Shown here: one piece after another, positions 9,018 through 15,982 of the stretch | Numbering within the stretch: the stretch's first letter is position 1 | Layout of the letters: each line of letters opens with the position of its first letter | Virus record (IMG/VR): IMGVR_UViG_3300029258_002669 | Location: 1 to 28,594 of that record | Reading direction: 5' to 3' (one strand) | Origin: a virus | Length of the DNA stretch: 28,594 bases | Program-made: the position numbers and the translations under genes | The notes under the pieces: model-generated | What the model was told of the DNA's origin: nothing | Seen by the model: only the letters and a program-made list of their open reading frames with translations | Databases searched by the model: none

Positions 9018-9170
9018 TCACTTCCCTATAACATAAGTTACCACAAAATTAATCGCTAAGCAAGCGAGCCAGTAGATTGCTAAACCCCAGTTTTTATTAT
9101 AGAAATAACTAAAAATAGCTCCTACTTGTAACACCATCATAATATTTACAAATAAGTGTTGTTTAAGCAT
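9018..9170 (-). CDS. Small two-pass membrane protein, 50 residues
   Basis: Starting from the ATG at 9170 the product is 50 residues with two hydrophobic stretches, about residues 6-23 (LFVNIMMVLQVGAIFSYF) and 29-48 (GLAIYWLACLAINFVVTYVI), separated by the short turn NKNW. The start overlaps the end of the preceding gene in ATGCTTAA, with GGTGGGA upstream, so translation is coupled. A longer version reading further upstream would lie in another frame inside the 97-residue gene and is unlikely. Small two-pass proteins of this size include class II-type holins, but there is no adjacent endolysin here, so function is left open. Confidence 0.65.
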   Translation of the reverse strand: MLKQHLFVNIMMVLQVGAIFSYFYNKNWGLAIYWLACLAINFVVTYVIGK

Positions 9171-9456
9171 TTTCCCACCAAGCGTTATCTTTTTCCATAT
9201 CTTGTAAATACAGCGATACCACTTCAGCGGCTTCTGCACAAGTATACATGTTGGTTTCCATATGTGTAATATATCCCCAGTTTGAATAAGGACTTCTTTT
9301 ACTTAATTCATTAGGCTGCTCGAACAGGTGCGTAATAACGAGGCTAATAATAGAATCGTTAGGATTATACCAAGCGATAAGTGTCCTATCATTAATAGTA
9401 ATCTCTTCCAAAAGTTTCCATTCATCTTGTTCCTCTGTCGGGTCTCTAAAATCCAC
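9163..9456 (-). CDS. Hypothetical protein, 97 residues
   Basis: I do not recognise this protein. It is acidic at the N terminus (DFRDPTEEQDEWKLLEE), has a beta-like core (RTLIAWYNPNDSIISLVITHLF) and ends in a predicted helix with WW near the C terminus. It starts at GTG 9456, which shares its first base with the TAG stop of the upstream gene (TAGTG), and AGGAG lies about eight bases before it. This fits a translationally coupled operon of small accessory genes. No signal peptide or metal site is seen. Confidence 0.65.
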   Translation of the reverse strand: MDFRDPTEEQDEWKLLEEITINDRTLIAWYNPNDSIISLVITHLFEQPNELSKRSPYSNWGYITHMETNMYTCAEAAEVVSLYLQDMEKDNAWWENA

Positions 9457-9773
9457 TAAGCATCTCCTAAGTCAGCCTTACAGTCTGGGCACACCCAGAA
9501 ATAAACACTCATAGATTTGTTAATGTATTTCTTAGGGTGCTTACATTTTGCCTCTTTAGGTATAGGAGGCGGTTCGTCTTTGTCTTTCTTTTCTTTCTTT
9601 TTTTCTTCAGGATATTCTAGGTCTTTATCGGTCGGGTAATTTACAAAATGAGGTGGAAAATAAAATCCAAAATCATCCTCCTCATCATCATGATCCCCAG
9701 CCTGATCTAAGGAACCTAGCATCTCTTCAAATTCTTTTAATAGCTTTTCCTCATCGGTTAGATCACGAGACAT
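9456..9773 (-). CDS. Acidic protein with C-terminal zinc-ribbon-like motif, 105 residues
   Basis: Residues 1-45 are strongly acidic (QAGDHDDEEDDFGF). Then comes a lysine/glutamate-rich, proline-containing linker (EEKKKEKKDKDEPPPIP). Residues about 75-105 form a probable metal-binding tail: C-K-H near residue 76 and VCPDCKADLGDA at the end. The tail is closely similar to the end of the 138-residue protein two genes upstream (CKNCGADLGDIK). The ATG at 9773 has GGAG seven bases upstream and lies inside the end of the 71-residue gene (16-base overlap). Short phage proteins with such tails are common but without settled function; nucleic-acid or protein binding is an inference. Confidence 0.7.
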   Translation of the reverse strand: MSRDLTDEEKLLKEFEEMLGSLDQAGDHDDEEDDFGFYFPPHFVNYPTDKDLEYPEEKKKEKKDKDEPPPIPKEAKCKHPKKYINKSMSVYFWVCPDCKADLGDA

Positions 9774-9973
9774 TTCTTTGCTCCACTGGTCTCTTTACAA
9801 GCTCTTTGTGCAACATAATAGGTGTCATCAATCAAAACAACCCTTTTCTCTTGTGGAAAAGGCTTGTAGGCAGTGCATTCTAGCTTATTGCCAGTACACA
9901 TAGATCCACTAGTGAAAATCTCCATATCTTCTGGATAATCCTGGAGTTTTTCGATTAATTCTTTTATCGTCAT
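9758..9973 (-). CDS. Small conserved-type phage protein, 71 residues
   Basis: It begins MTIKELIEKLQDYPEDMEIF, an opening seen in many small phage proteins of unknown function: an amphipathic helix, then a P-E-D-M-E turn into a beta strand. The rest includes two cysteines near residues 26 and 33 and strands around KRVVLIDDTYYVA. The ATG overlaps the previous stop as ATGA and has GGAG eight bases upstream, so it is coupled to the upstream zinc-ribbon gene. The function is unknown. Confidence 0.65.
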   Translation of the reverse strand: MTIKELIEKLQDYPEDMEIFTSGSMCTGNKLECTAYKPFPQEKRVVLIDDTYYVAQRACKETSGAKKCLVI

Positions 9974-10386
9974 TTAATATCTCCAAGATCAGCCCCACAG
10001 TTTTTACATGACCAAAATTTAAGGCTGTTGCTAATAATATTCTTGTATTTTTGCGGTTTTTCGCAGCATGTGTGAAAAGATACTCCGAAATCACCATCTA
10101 AAAACTTACCCTTAGGAACTAATAATCTATCCTTCATAGTATCTATATAATTTTGAACATCTTTTTCAAACCCTACTGGTGGTGCCCAGGCAGTCTTGCA
10201 TTCCATAGGTTTAGGGTATTTTTTAAGTTCTTTCTTAGTAGTTGGTTCCTGCTCTGATTCTACCACATCACCGATAGGATCTCCTGTAGGCAGTACGTCA
10301 CGCTTAGACCATCCACCATTGTCGTAAGTGTCTGAATATACGTTAGTTGTTCTTTTTTTCTTAGCGTCTTTTTCTAGTTTATCCAT
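9970..10386 (-). CDS. Zinc-ribbon-tailed protein, 138 residues, first gene of minus-strand island
   Basis: The start is taken as ATG 10386 because GGAGGT lies just before it. A GTG four codons earlier would place that ribosome binding site inside the coding region. The N-terminal part is lysine-rich and polar (KDAKKKRTTNV). The C-terminal 35 residues hold paired cysteines (HTCCEKPQKY, then WSCKNCGADLGDIK), a probable zinc ribbon shared with the 105-residue neighbour. It heads a six-gene minus-strand operon with overlapping ends. A divergent intergenic region of about 160 bases with a 12-base direct repeat lies upstream and should hold its promoter. The molecular function is not recognised. 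Confidence 0.7.
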   Translation of the reverse strand: MDKLEKDAKKKRTTNVYSDTYDNGGWSKRDVLPTGDPIGDVVESEQEPTTKKELKKYPKPMECKTAWAPPVGFEKDVQNYIDTMKDRLLVPKGKFLDGDFGVSFHTCCEKPQKYKNIISNSLKFWSCKNCGADLGDIK

Positions 10387-10430
10387 ATTTACCTCCACAA
10401 TAAAATACTATCATAATCTGCCCTAAAAGA

Positions 10431-10468
10431 CAATCTTTAATACAAGTCCTCAATAGCAATCTTTAATA
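10431..10468. repeat. 12-base direct repeat in divergent intergenic region
   Basis: CAATCTTTAATA occurs at 10431-10442 and again at 10457-10468, a 26-base period. It lies between the start of the minus-strand island and the plus-strand fibre gene. Two copies at near two helical turns and a half suggest a protein-binding or promoter element, but no known operator is recognised. Confidence 0.5.
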
Positions 10469-10512
10469 TAAATGCCCACCTCATATTACCCCAAAAAAAT
10501 TGTACAATTACA

Positions 10513-10524
10513 TGGTATTATAAG
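10513..10524 (+). promoter_or_regulatory. Putative phage late promoter, copy 3
   Basis: TGGTATTATAAG lies 23 bases before the start codon of the 932-residue fibre gene and shares its first ten bases with the motifs at 984 and 15617. The extended -10 form TG-G-TATTAT is present. TTGTAC at 10500-10505 is too close (10 bases) to be a normal -35 box. Confidence 0.5.
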
Positions 10525-10547
10525 GGTAGAGATATAGGAAACAATAT

Positions 10548-13346
10548 ATGGCAGTTAAGCGTTCGCAAAATTGGCTAAACCAACAACGTGTAGACGTACC
10601 ACATCTTAGATCGATAGAATCAGCGGTCAGAAATGACTTTGATGAGATGTTTGCGGCTTTCGTGCTTGGTGAGTCCCAATCATACGTAATTCGTGGATTT
10701 GACATTGAAATGGCAGGTTCTATTGGTGCCTCAGCTAATGGTCTTCAACTGATTGTTGAGGACTCCGCTATATTACACGGTGCGTCAGATGAATCAGGGA
10801 CTTTCTTTGAATTACCTGCTGGTGAGTCAAATCAGGTACTTAGTGCCACCACCAACACTAGAGTTGAGGGTGCATTTACCCCAGGTGCTCTAAACTATGT
10901 TTCTTTAGAGTTTACCAGGGAAGTTGACGACACTACTACAGCTCAAACCTACCTTTGGAACCCTACTACTCAGTCAGAGATCACAAAAACCCTTCCACTA
11001 GCTGAAACGCTAGATTATAAAATTGTAATTTCATCCTCGTTATTTACTTCAAATGTCCTTCCTATTGCTATTGTGGAGACAGATTCATCTAATAACGTAC
11101 TGAATATACAAGACCGCAGACCAATGTTATTCAGATTAGGTACTGCTGGAAGCTCTACCCCAGATCCTTTCCATGAGTACCCATGGGATAACCACACAGA
11201 AGGTCGTCAAGAAAATTTCTGGCAGTCATCTAGTTCTACCTCTTCTCCTTTTAGAGGCGGTGACAAGCAGATTCGTACTTTCAAGGAGAACGATGAAGCT
11301 CTGAAGACAGAGATTAAACAAATCAAAGGTACTACTTACTGGTACTCTGAAAACAACGCTGGTTCTCTAACTAGCTTAAAGTACGATCTCGGTCATACTA
11401 TTTTCACTGGTCGTGGCTATATTGAGCATAACAGTGGAAATCCAGGACAGATCAACTGGGATGAAAACATGTTTCTCACGGTTGTATCTACCAGACTTAA
11501 ATATAAAATTGAGGCTAACCCAGCCACTACAAATATTGACCTGGATGATAACCAGGTAGCTTACGTAAAGCTTATTCGTGGTATAGAAGTGATCCCTCAG
11601 CTAGTTTTCACAAATGGTGCTGATGAGGTAACTTCTGTAGGAGCTATTCCTTGGACTACGGATCTTGAAGCTGGCGACTACGTAAAAGTAGCTTCTGAAG
11701 GTGACGGATCTTATTATCAGATCTTATCTGTTGATTCTACAAGTCAGGTAACTCTTACCCAGAACTTTGGCGGCACTTCCACAGGTATTAACGGTACAGA
11801 TGCCAAGGTAGCCTGGGGTAACTATAGAACTGATGCTGCTCCTTCTACAGACAGACATATTAAAGTAGCCAACATTGAAGATGTTCCTTTTGATGCAGAT
11901 ACTTACTGGCTATTTATGAGAGCAGACTCTGCTGGTCAAGCTAGAGTGTATCTTAGATTCTTAAACGCTGAGCTGGAAGTAGGTGAGCAACTTCAGATTT
12001 CTGACCAGGTTCCAGCAGCCTTATTAGCATATATTGGGTCTGCAAATGATTCTGATTCTGACCCTCTTTATAATGTACTAGCTACAGATGCCCTTACAGG
12101 TACAGAAAATTACAACACTACAAACGGTGAAAACTTAACTATCAGGTCTTCTAAGCTAACTTCAATGGTAGCTAACAAGGCTCAAGACAAAACCATCACA
12201 TTTGGTCCTGATTATAATGTTGTTACTAAAACAACCAGTGGAGCAAATCAAGAAATTACTTTTACTAAGGCAAGTGGTACTGCTAACTTAAACATATTCA
12301 TTCCAAGTTCCAACGTAACTGGAGATGTTGGTCTAGGCGGTACTCTTACACTAGCTGCTAACCAAACTGCATATTTCTTAATTGATAGAAACTCCAACTT
12401 TTCTATTCCTGATCTTTCAGGTGTTACAGTAGCAAACACAGATACAGTACCTCTAGGTGAAAATGTATTTGTACTAGCTGTAAGAGATTCTAGCGATACT
12501 GTATGGCTTTGGGATGATACTAAGCTTGTAGAAGGTGATAATCTTACTTTAGGTGAGATTAGTGATATTTTAAATGACAATGCCTATGAAGAGGATATTG
12601 CGGTAATTGCAGGTGTTCCTTCAGGTGATAATGAAATCAACGGTCCAGTAGCTGCTGGATCTAATATTACAATGCCTCTAGACTCTAGAGATTCTGATTC
12701 AACTCAATTATATATTGTAGGTGAAGGTGCTCTTGAGGTTTATCTAAACGGTCAGCTTTTAAGTTTAGGCACTGACTGGGCTGAAGTAGGTGTTGCAGGA
12801 AGTGGTTCAAACGTATTTGAAACTCTAATTGATTTAGAACTTGGCGATATTATTACTGTTAGAATTGACACTGCTGGTGGTTACGTAGGTGGTTCTGGTT
12901 CTATTGGTGAAGCCAATGATGGTACTAATTTAGGTGCTGGTGAAGTAATCTTTGCTGGTAAATCTGGATTAGACCTACAATTTAAAACTATTATTGCTGG
13001 TACTAACGTAGTACTTACTCAGAATGCTAATGAGCTTACTATTAGTGCTCCTTCTTCTGCTGCTACCAGATCTTTAAGAACAGTAGCTGCTACAGATAAT
13101 ATTTTGGCAGGAGATGATATAGTTTTAGGCAATGCTGCTGGCGGTGGTATTATTTTAAGTTTACCAGATGCGTCAACTGTTACAGGTAAAGAATTAGATA
13201 TAAAGAAAATTGATGCTTCAGCTAATGTCGTTACAATTGATGCCTTTGGTGCTCAAACAATTGACGGTGCTGGATCTATAGACCTTACAACCCAATATCA
13301 ATCCAGAAAGCTAGTATCTGATGGATCTGTTTGGCACTTAATATAG
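10548..13346 (+). CDS. Tail fibre / adaptor protein, 932 residues
   Basis: A structural tail protein. The N terminus (SQNWLNQQRVDVPHLRSIES) looks like the attachment domain of large-phage fibre proteins. Residues about 240-265 are polar and helical (FKENDEALKTEIKQIK). Residues about 683-778 carry a module with NEING and LEVYLNGQLL that is nearly the whole of the 108-residue protein at 15632. Residues about 788-838 (NLGAGEVIFAGKSGLDLQFK) are a common fibre motif. Residues about 838-932 are a widespread fibre C-terminal domain (LDIKKIDASANVVTID, ending SDGSVWHLI). The ATG has AGGA nine bases upstream and a late-promoter-like motif. It probably binds the baseplate by its N terminus. Confidence is high for fibre and modest for position in the virion. 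Confidence 0.75.
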   Translation: MAVKRSQNWLNQQRVDVPHLRSIESAVRNDFDEMFAAFVLGESQSYVIRGFDIEMAGSIGASANGLQLIVEDSAILHGASDESGTFFELPAGESNQVLSATTNTRVEGAFTPGALNYVSLEFTREVDDTTTAQTYLWNPTTQSEITKTLPLAETLDYKIVISSSLFTSNVLPIAIVETDSSNNVLNIQDRRPMLFRLGTAGSSTPDPFHEYPWDNHTEGRQENFWQSSSSTSSPFRGGDKQIRTFKENDEALKTEIKQIKGTTYWYSENNAGSLTSLKYDLGHTIFTGRGYIEHNSGNPGQINWDENMFLTVVSTRLKYKIEANPATTNIDLDDNQVAYVKLIRGIEVIPQLVFTNGADEVTSVGAIPWTTDLEAGDYVKVASEGDGSYYQILSVDSTSQVTLTQNFGGTSTGINGTDAKVAWGNYRTDAAPSTDRHIKVANIEDVPFDADTYWLFMRADSAGQARVYLRFLNAELEVGEQLQISDQVPAALLAYIGSANDSDSDPLYNVLATDALTGTENYNTTNGENLTIRSSKLTSMVANKAQDKTITFGPDYNVVTKTTSGANQEITFTKASGTANLNIFIPSSNVTGDVGLGGTLTLAANQTAYFLIDRNSNFSIPDLSGVTVANTDTVPLGENVFVLAVRDSSDTVWLWDDTKLVEGDNLTLGEISDILNDNAYEEDIAVIAGVPSGDNEINGPVAAGSNITMPLDSRDSDSTQLYIVGEGALEVYLNGQLLSLGTDWAEVGVAGSGSNVFETLIDLELGDIITVRIDTAGGYVGGSGSIGEANDGTNLGAGEVIFAGKSGLDLQFKTIIAGTNVVLTQNANELTISAPSSAATRSLRTVAATDNILAGDDIVLGNAAGGGIILSLPDASTVTGKELDIKKIDASANVVTIDAFGAQTIDGAGSIDLTTQYQSRKLVSDGSVWHLI

Positions 13347-13354
13347 GAGATTAG

Positions 13355-13804
13355 ATGTCTTACGACCCAACTAATTTAGAAAAAGGAATTTTCAATACAC
13401 CTACTTCTAAAGTAGCAGGTAGCTTTGTTAATGATACTGGAGGTTTACTTAATCAACTTACAGTAGTAAGAGTACTTGGTAATGGCTCTATCGGTATGGT
13501 AGACGTTACTGACAGGGATCAAGTTTATTCTATATTTGGGGCTCTAGAAGCAAATGTGGCAAATGGTGACAGTGTAAGTGTAATTTCAAAGGGTAGGGTA
13601 AAAAATATAACCACTTCATTTAATACAGGTGATGTTATTTTTTTAGATAAATCATCTAACCTTACAAATATAACCCCAGATATAGGTGTAAATGGCTTCG
13701 TATCGGGTGATTTTGTTGTCAGGCTCGGTATTATAGTTGAAAATGAAGAAAATCCTTCTAATAAAGATATCATCGTAGACATCCAAATTATTGGTGCTCT
13801 TTAA
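13355..13804 (+). CDS. Small fibre-associated beta protein, 149 residues
   Basis: A mostly beta protein. Its pattern (GDSVSVISKGRVKNI, then VVRLGIIVENEE and a final VDIQIIGAL) matches the last 130 residues of the next gene (DPVDVIMLGEVELG, then VVRVGIVLETSK and SIQVVGVI). It is thus a free-standing copy of that module. Similar short barrels occur as capsid decoration or fibre-tip domains; the tail setting favours the latter. AGGAG lies seven bases upstream, in the stop region of the 932-residue gene, so the two are co-translated. Confidence 0.6.
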   Translation: MSYDPTNLEKGIFNTPTSKVAGSFVNDTGGLLNQLTVVRVLGNGSIGMVDVTDRDQVYSIFGALEANVANGDSVSVISKGRVKNITTSFNTGDVIFLDKSSNLTNITPDIGVNGFVSGDFVVRLGIIVENEENPSNKDIIVDIQIIGAL

Positions 13805-13825
13805 AAATCCAAAACAATAACAATC

Positions 13826-13840
13826 TATAAAATATAAAGA
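13826..13840 (+). promoter_or_regulatory. AT-rich promoter-like element before the 583-residue fibre gene
   Basis: The 56-base gap contains CTATAAAAT at 13825-13833, continuing ATAAAGA. The same nine bases occur at 15953-15961, before the next big fibre gene. A palindrome CTTATAAG at 13845-13852 overlaps the AAGGAG ribosome binding site. Because the genome is AT-rich, this is weak evidence. Confidence 0.3.
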
Positions 13841-13860
13841 CGATCTTATAAGGAGAATAA

Positions 13861-15612
13861 GTGGCTGATATTACTAGATTAAGGCAGTATGCTGGCGGTG
13901 CGATCAGAGGGATTGATCTCACGCAAAATTCGCTAGTTACGAATACCTTAAAGCTCACCACAGATGGTGGGGCGACATCTTCTGAACTTACTAAAGCTAT
14001 ATTAGATAAACTTCTATTAGTCCAATCTGCCGCTGCGGTTGATGGGACTTTCGATAATAGATATTATACGGAAACGGAACTTGGAAGTGCTACTGGTACT
14101 TCTGGTGCGGAGCTGATTGGTGTAAAGGCTACAGCCGCAAACCACTCTCCAGCCGCTGCAAATGTTGAGGCATGGTTAGTATCTATCGACACTGCTCTTG
14201 CTACTGCTGGATCTCCTGATTTTGACGATAGTACATTCCGTATTTCTGATAATGGAGATACAAGTAAGAAAATAGCATTTGAAGCTTCAGGTATTACTAC
14301 TGGTCAAGTCAGAACAATTACAATGCCAGATACTGACGTTGATCTTGCTGATATTGCTACAAATACTAGTGATATTAGTAACTTACAGTCTGCACTAGGT
14401 AGCTCTGCTGCAAATATGGGGTCTTACACAGGCAATATCTTGTCTGCTGGTGGATCTGCGAAAGCAAATATTCAAGAATTAGCTGATTATGCTGAGAATA
14501 CCAGGTCAATTATTAATAACTTTGAGTGGTATCAGCAAAGTGCTAAAGATTATATTACTGATAATACAGCCGCTCCTCCAACAGAAGTAAGTGGCGATGT
14601 ATATGTTTTAGCCCATGACGGTGGTGCTCCCAACGCAGCTTGGGATGGAGCTTCTGCTGGTGATATAGTACAATTTGACGGCTCTAGCTGGATTGCGACT
14701 ACTCCTACAACTGGTATGTTTATCTCCATTGATGATGAATCTTCTTCATTACGTCAATGGGGCGGTTCTTCTTGGGACCAAAAATATTTTGAATCAACAA
14801 CTGCTTCAACAGGTCTTACTAAGGTAGGATTTGACATTAGACTTGCAGATGCTTCTGTTGCTAATGGTATCGCCATTTCATCTGGCGTAATTAGTCTGTC
14901 TCTAGCTTCTGATCCAGGTCTTCAATTTTCTGGTGGAAGTTTAAGAGTTTTAGTAGACCCATCAGGTGCTCTTGAGAGAGTTACTGCTGGTCTTGATGTT
15001 AAAGATCTAGGTATTGATACTGCTAGACTTGCTGCTGGAGCCGTTACAAACGATAAAGTATCAGCTACTGCTGCTATTGAAACTTCTAAACTTGCAGATG
15101 CTGCTGAATTAGCTGAAGCTGTGACTTTCTTTGCAAGTACGGATATTTCTGCTTCTGAAGCTGAAACATTAACAGATGCCTCTAATGCTGACTCATTACA
15201 CAAACATGCTCTTATCAAAAGATCTTTTGATGCTGGTGAAGCAATGGCTGCAAATAAGATTCATTTAGTAAGACTTGCCAAATCAGGTGAAACTGCTGGA
15301 AGAATTTTCAAAGCTGAGATTGATGCTTCTTCAAGTGACGATTTCTATGTAATTGGTATTGCTAAAGTAGGCGGTACAGCTCTAACTGCTGGAGATCCAG
15401 TAGATGTAATAATGCTAGGTGAAGTTGAGCTTGGATCTGCCGATACACCTTTTGGTGCTGGAGATATTGGACTTCCTGTTTTTCTAACTGCTGACGGTAC
15501 TTTCTCTGTAACAGCTCCAACAAATAATGATGAGGCTGTGGTAAGAGTAGGTATTGTTCTTGAGACAAGTAAAGTTCTAGTTCAATCTATCCAGGTAGTT
15601 GGCGTAATATAA
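13861..15612 (+). CDS. Tail fibre protein, 583 residues
   Basis: It starts at GTG 13861 with AAGGAG six bases upstream. The N terminus (MADITRLRQYAGGAIRGIDL) resembles that of the 108-residue protein downstream (MARYVQISNGVLRGKDL), suggesting a shared docking site. Residues about 126-164 (FRISDNGDTSKKIAFEAS, then TITMPDTDVDLADI) are a common fibre repeat. Residues about 236-305 (GDVYVLAHDG, GDIVQFDGSSWIAT) resemble DUF2793-type domains. Next come fibre repeats with AVTNDKV and SKLAD, an H-x-H motif (LHKH), and residues about 453-583, the module also found alone in the 149-residue protein. It is probably a trimeric fibre reaching the host surface. No enzymatic motif is seen. Confidence 0.75.
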   Translation: MADITRLRQYAGGAIRGIDLTQNSLVTNTLKLTTDGGATSSELTKAILDKLLLVQSAAAVDGTFDNRYYTETELGSATGTSGAELIGVKATAANHSPAAANVEAWLVSIDTALATAGSPDFDDSTFRISDNGDTSKKIAFEASGITTGQVRTITMPDTDVDLADIATNTSDISNLQSALGSSAANMGSYTGNILSAGGSAKANIQELADYAENTRSIINNFEWYQQSAKDYITDNTAAPPTEVSGDVYVLAHDGGAPNAAWDGASAGDIVQFDGSSWIATTPTTGMFISIDDESSSLRQWGGSSWDQKYFESTTASTGLTKVGFDIRLADASVANGIAISSGVISLSLASDPGLQFSGGSLRVLVDPSGALERVTAGLDVKDLGIDTARLAAGAVTNDKVSATAAIETSKLADAAELAEAVTFFASTDISASEAETLTDASNADSLHKHALIKRSFDAGEAMAANKIHLVRLAKSGETAGRIFKAEIDASSSDDFYVIGIAKVGGTALTAGDPVDVIMLGEVELGSADTPFGAGDIGLPVFLTADGTFSVTAPTNNDEAVVRVGIVLETSKVLVQSIQVVGVI

Positions 15613-15616
15613 AATA

Positions 15617-15629
15617 TGGTATTATATAA
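15617..15629 (+). promoter_or_regulatory. Putative phage late promoter, copy 2, giving a leaderless mRNA
   Basis: TGGTATTATATAA is identical to 984-996. If TATTAT at 15620-15625 acts as a -10 element, transcription would start at about 15632, which is the A of the start codon. No ribosome binding site lies between them. Confidence 0.5.
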
Positions 15630-15631
15630 GT

Positions 15632-15958
15632 ATGGCAAGATATGTACAGATTTCAAATGGAGTATTAAGAGGTAAGGATTTAGCTTCAGATATTGATATC
15701 TATGATGAAGAACTTACAGTAGTAAGTGGAAGTCCTGGGGCTAATGAGATTAACCCTATTGCTGCTGGAAACCCTGTGACCTTGCCAAATAGTGGAACCT
15801 ATCAAGGTGTTGAACTAGAAATTCACCTTAATGGTCAAAAGATGGAAGATGGTCTGGATTATTCATATGTTGGAGTAGTCCCTAGAACACAAGTTACCTT
15901 TACTTTTGACTTAGAAGTTGGAGATTTAATAAATTTTAGGAAAGTAAGAGACCTATAA
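15632..15958 (+). CDS. Small fibre module protein, 108 residues
   Basis: The N terminus resembles the docking end of the 583-residue fibre (NGVLRGKDL against AGGAIRGIDL), which supports this start. The remaining 80 residues (GANEINPIAAGNPVTLP, VELEIHLNGQKMEDG, FDLEVGDLINFRK) match residues about 683-778 of the 932-residue fibre, including the N-E-I-N and L-N-G-Q motifs. It is therefore a docking tag joined to one beta module. Upstream there is no Shine-Dalgarno sequence, only a late-promoter-like motif that ends three bases before the ATG. It could be a cap or adaptor between fibre and baseplate. That role is an inference from modules only. Confidence 0.6.
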   Translation: MARYVQISNGVLRGKDLASDIDIYDEELTVVSGSPGANEINPIAAGNPVTLPNSGTYQGVELEIHLNGQKMEDGLDYSYVGVVPRTQVTFTFDLEVGDLINFRKVRDL

Positions 15959-15961
15959 AAT
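15954..15961 (+). promoter_or_regulatory. AT-rich promoter-like element before the 1655-residue gene
   Basis: TATAAAAT, preceded by C as in the copy at 13826, overlaps the stop codon of the 108-residue gene. Transcription from here would give a leader of roughly 80 bases that contains the two hairpins at 15983-16051. Weak because of AT richness. Confidence 0.3.
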
Positions 15962-15982
15962 TAAAATACAAAGGAATGAATG

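Noticed and set aside
9653-9883. Plus-strand frame opposite the small-gene island
   Set aside because: It is antisense to two well-supported coupled genes, has no ribosome binding site pattern and a histidine/proline-rich random look.
9909-10097. Minus-strand 62-codon frame inside the 138-residue zinc-ribbon gene
   Set aside because: It overlaps two better genes in another frame. The flanking genes are tightly coupled without it.
10443-10487. Minus-strand 15-codon frame (MRWAFILKIAIEDLY) upstream of the small-gene island
   Set aside because: It is very short and overlaps the direct repeats. Only GGGG lies upstream, so there is not enough to call a leader peptide.
15362-15568. Minus-strand frame rich in Q and L within the 583-residue fibre gene
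   Set aside because: It is low-complexity shadow coding from the repetitive codon use of the fibre gene.
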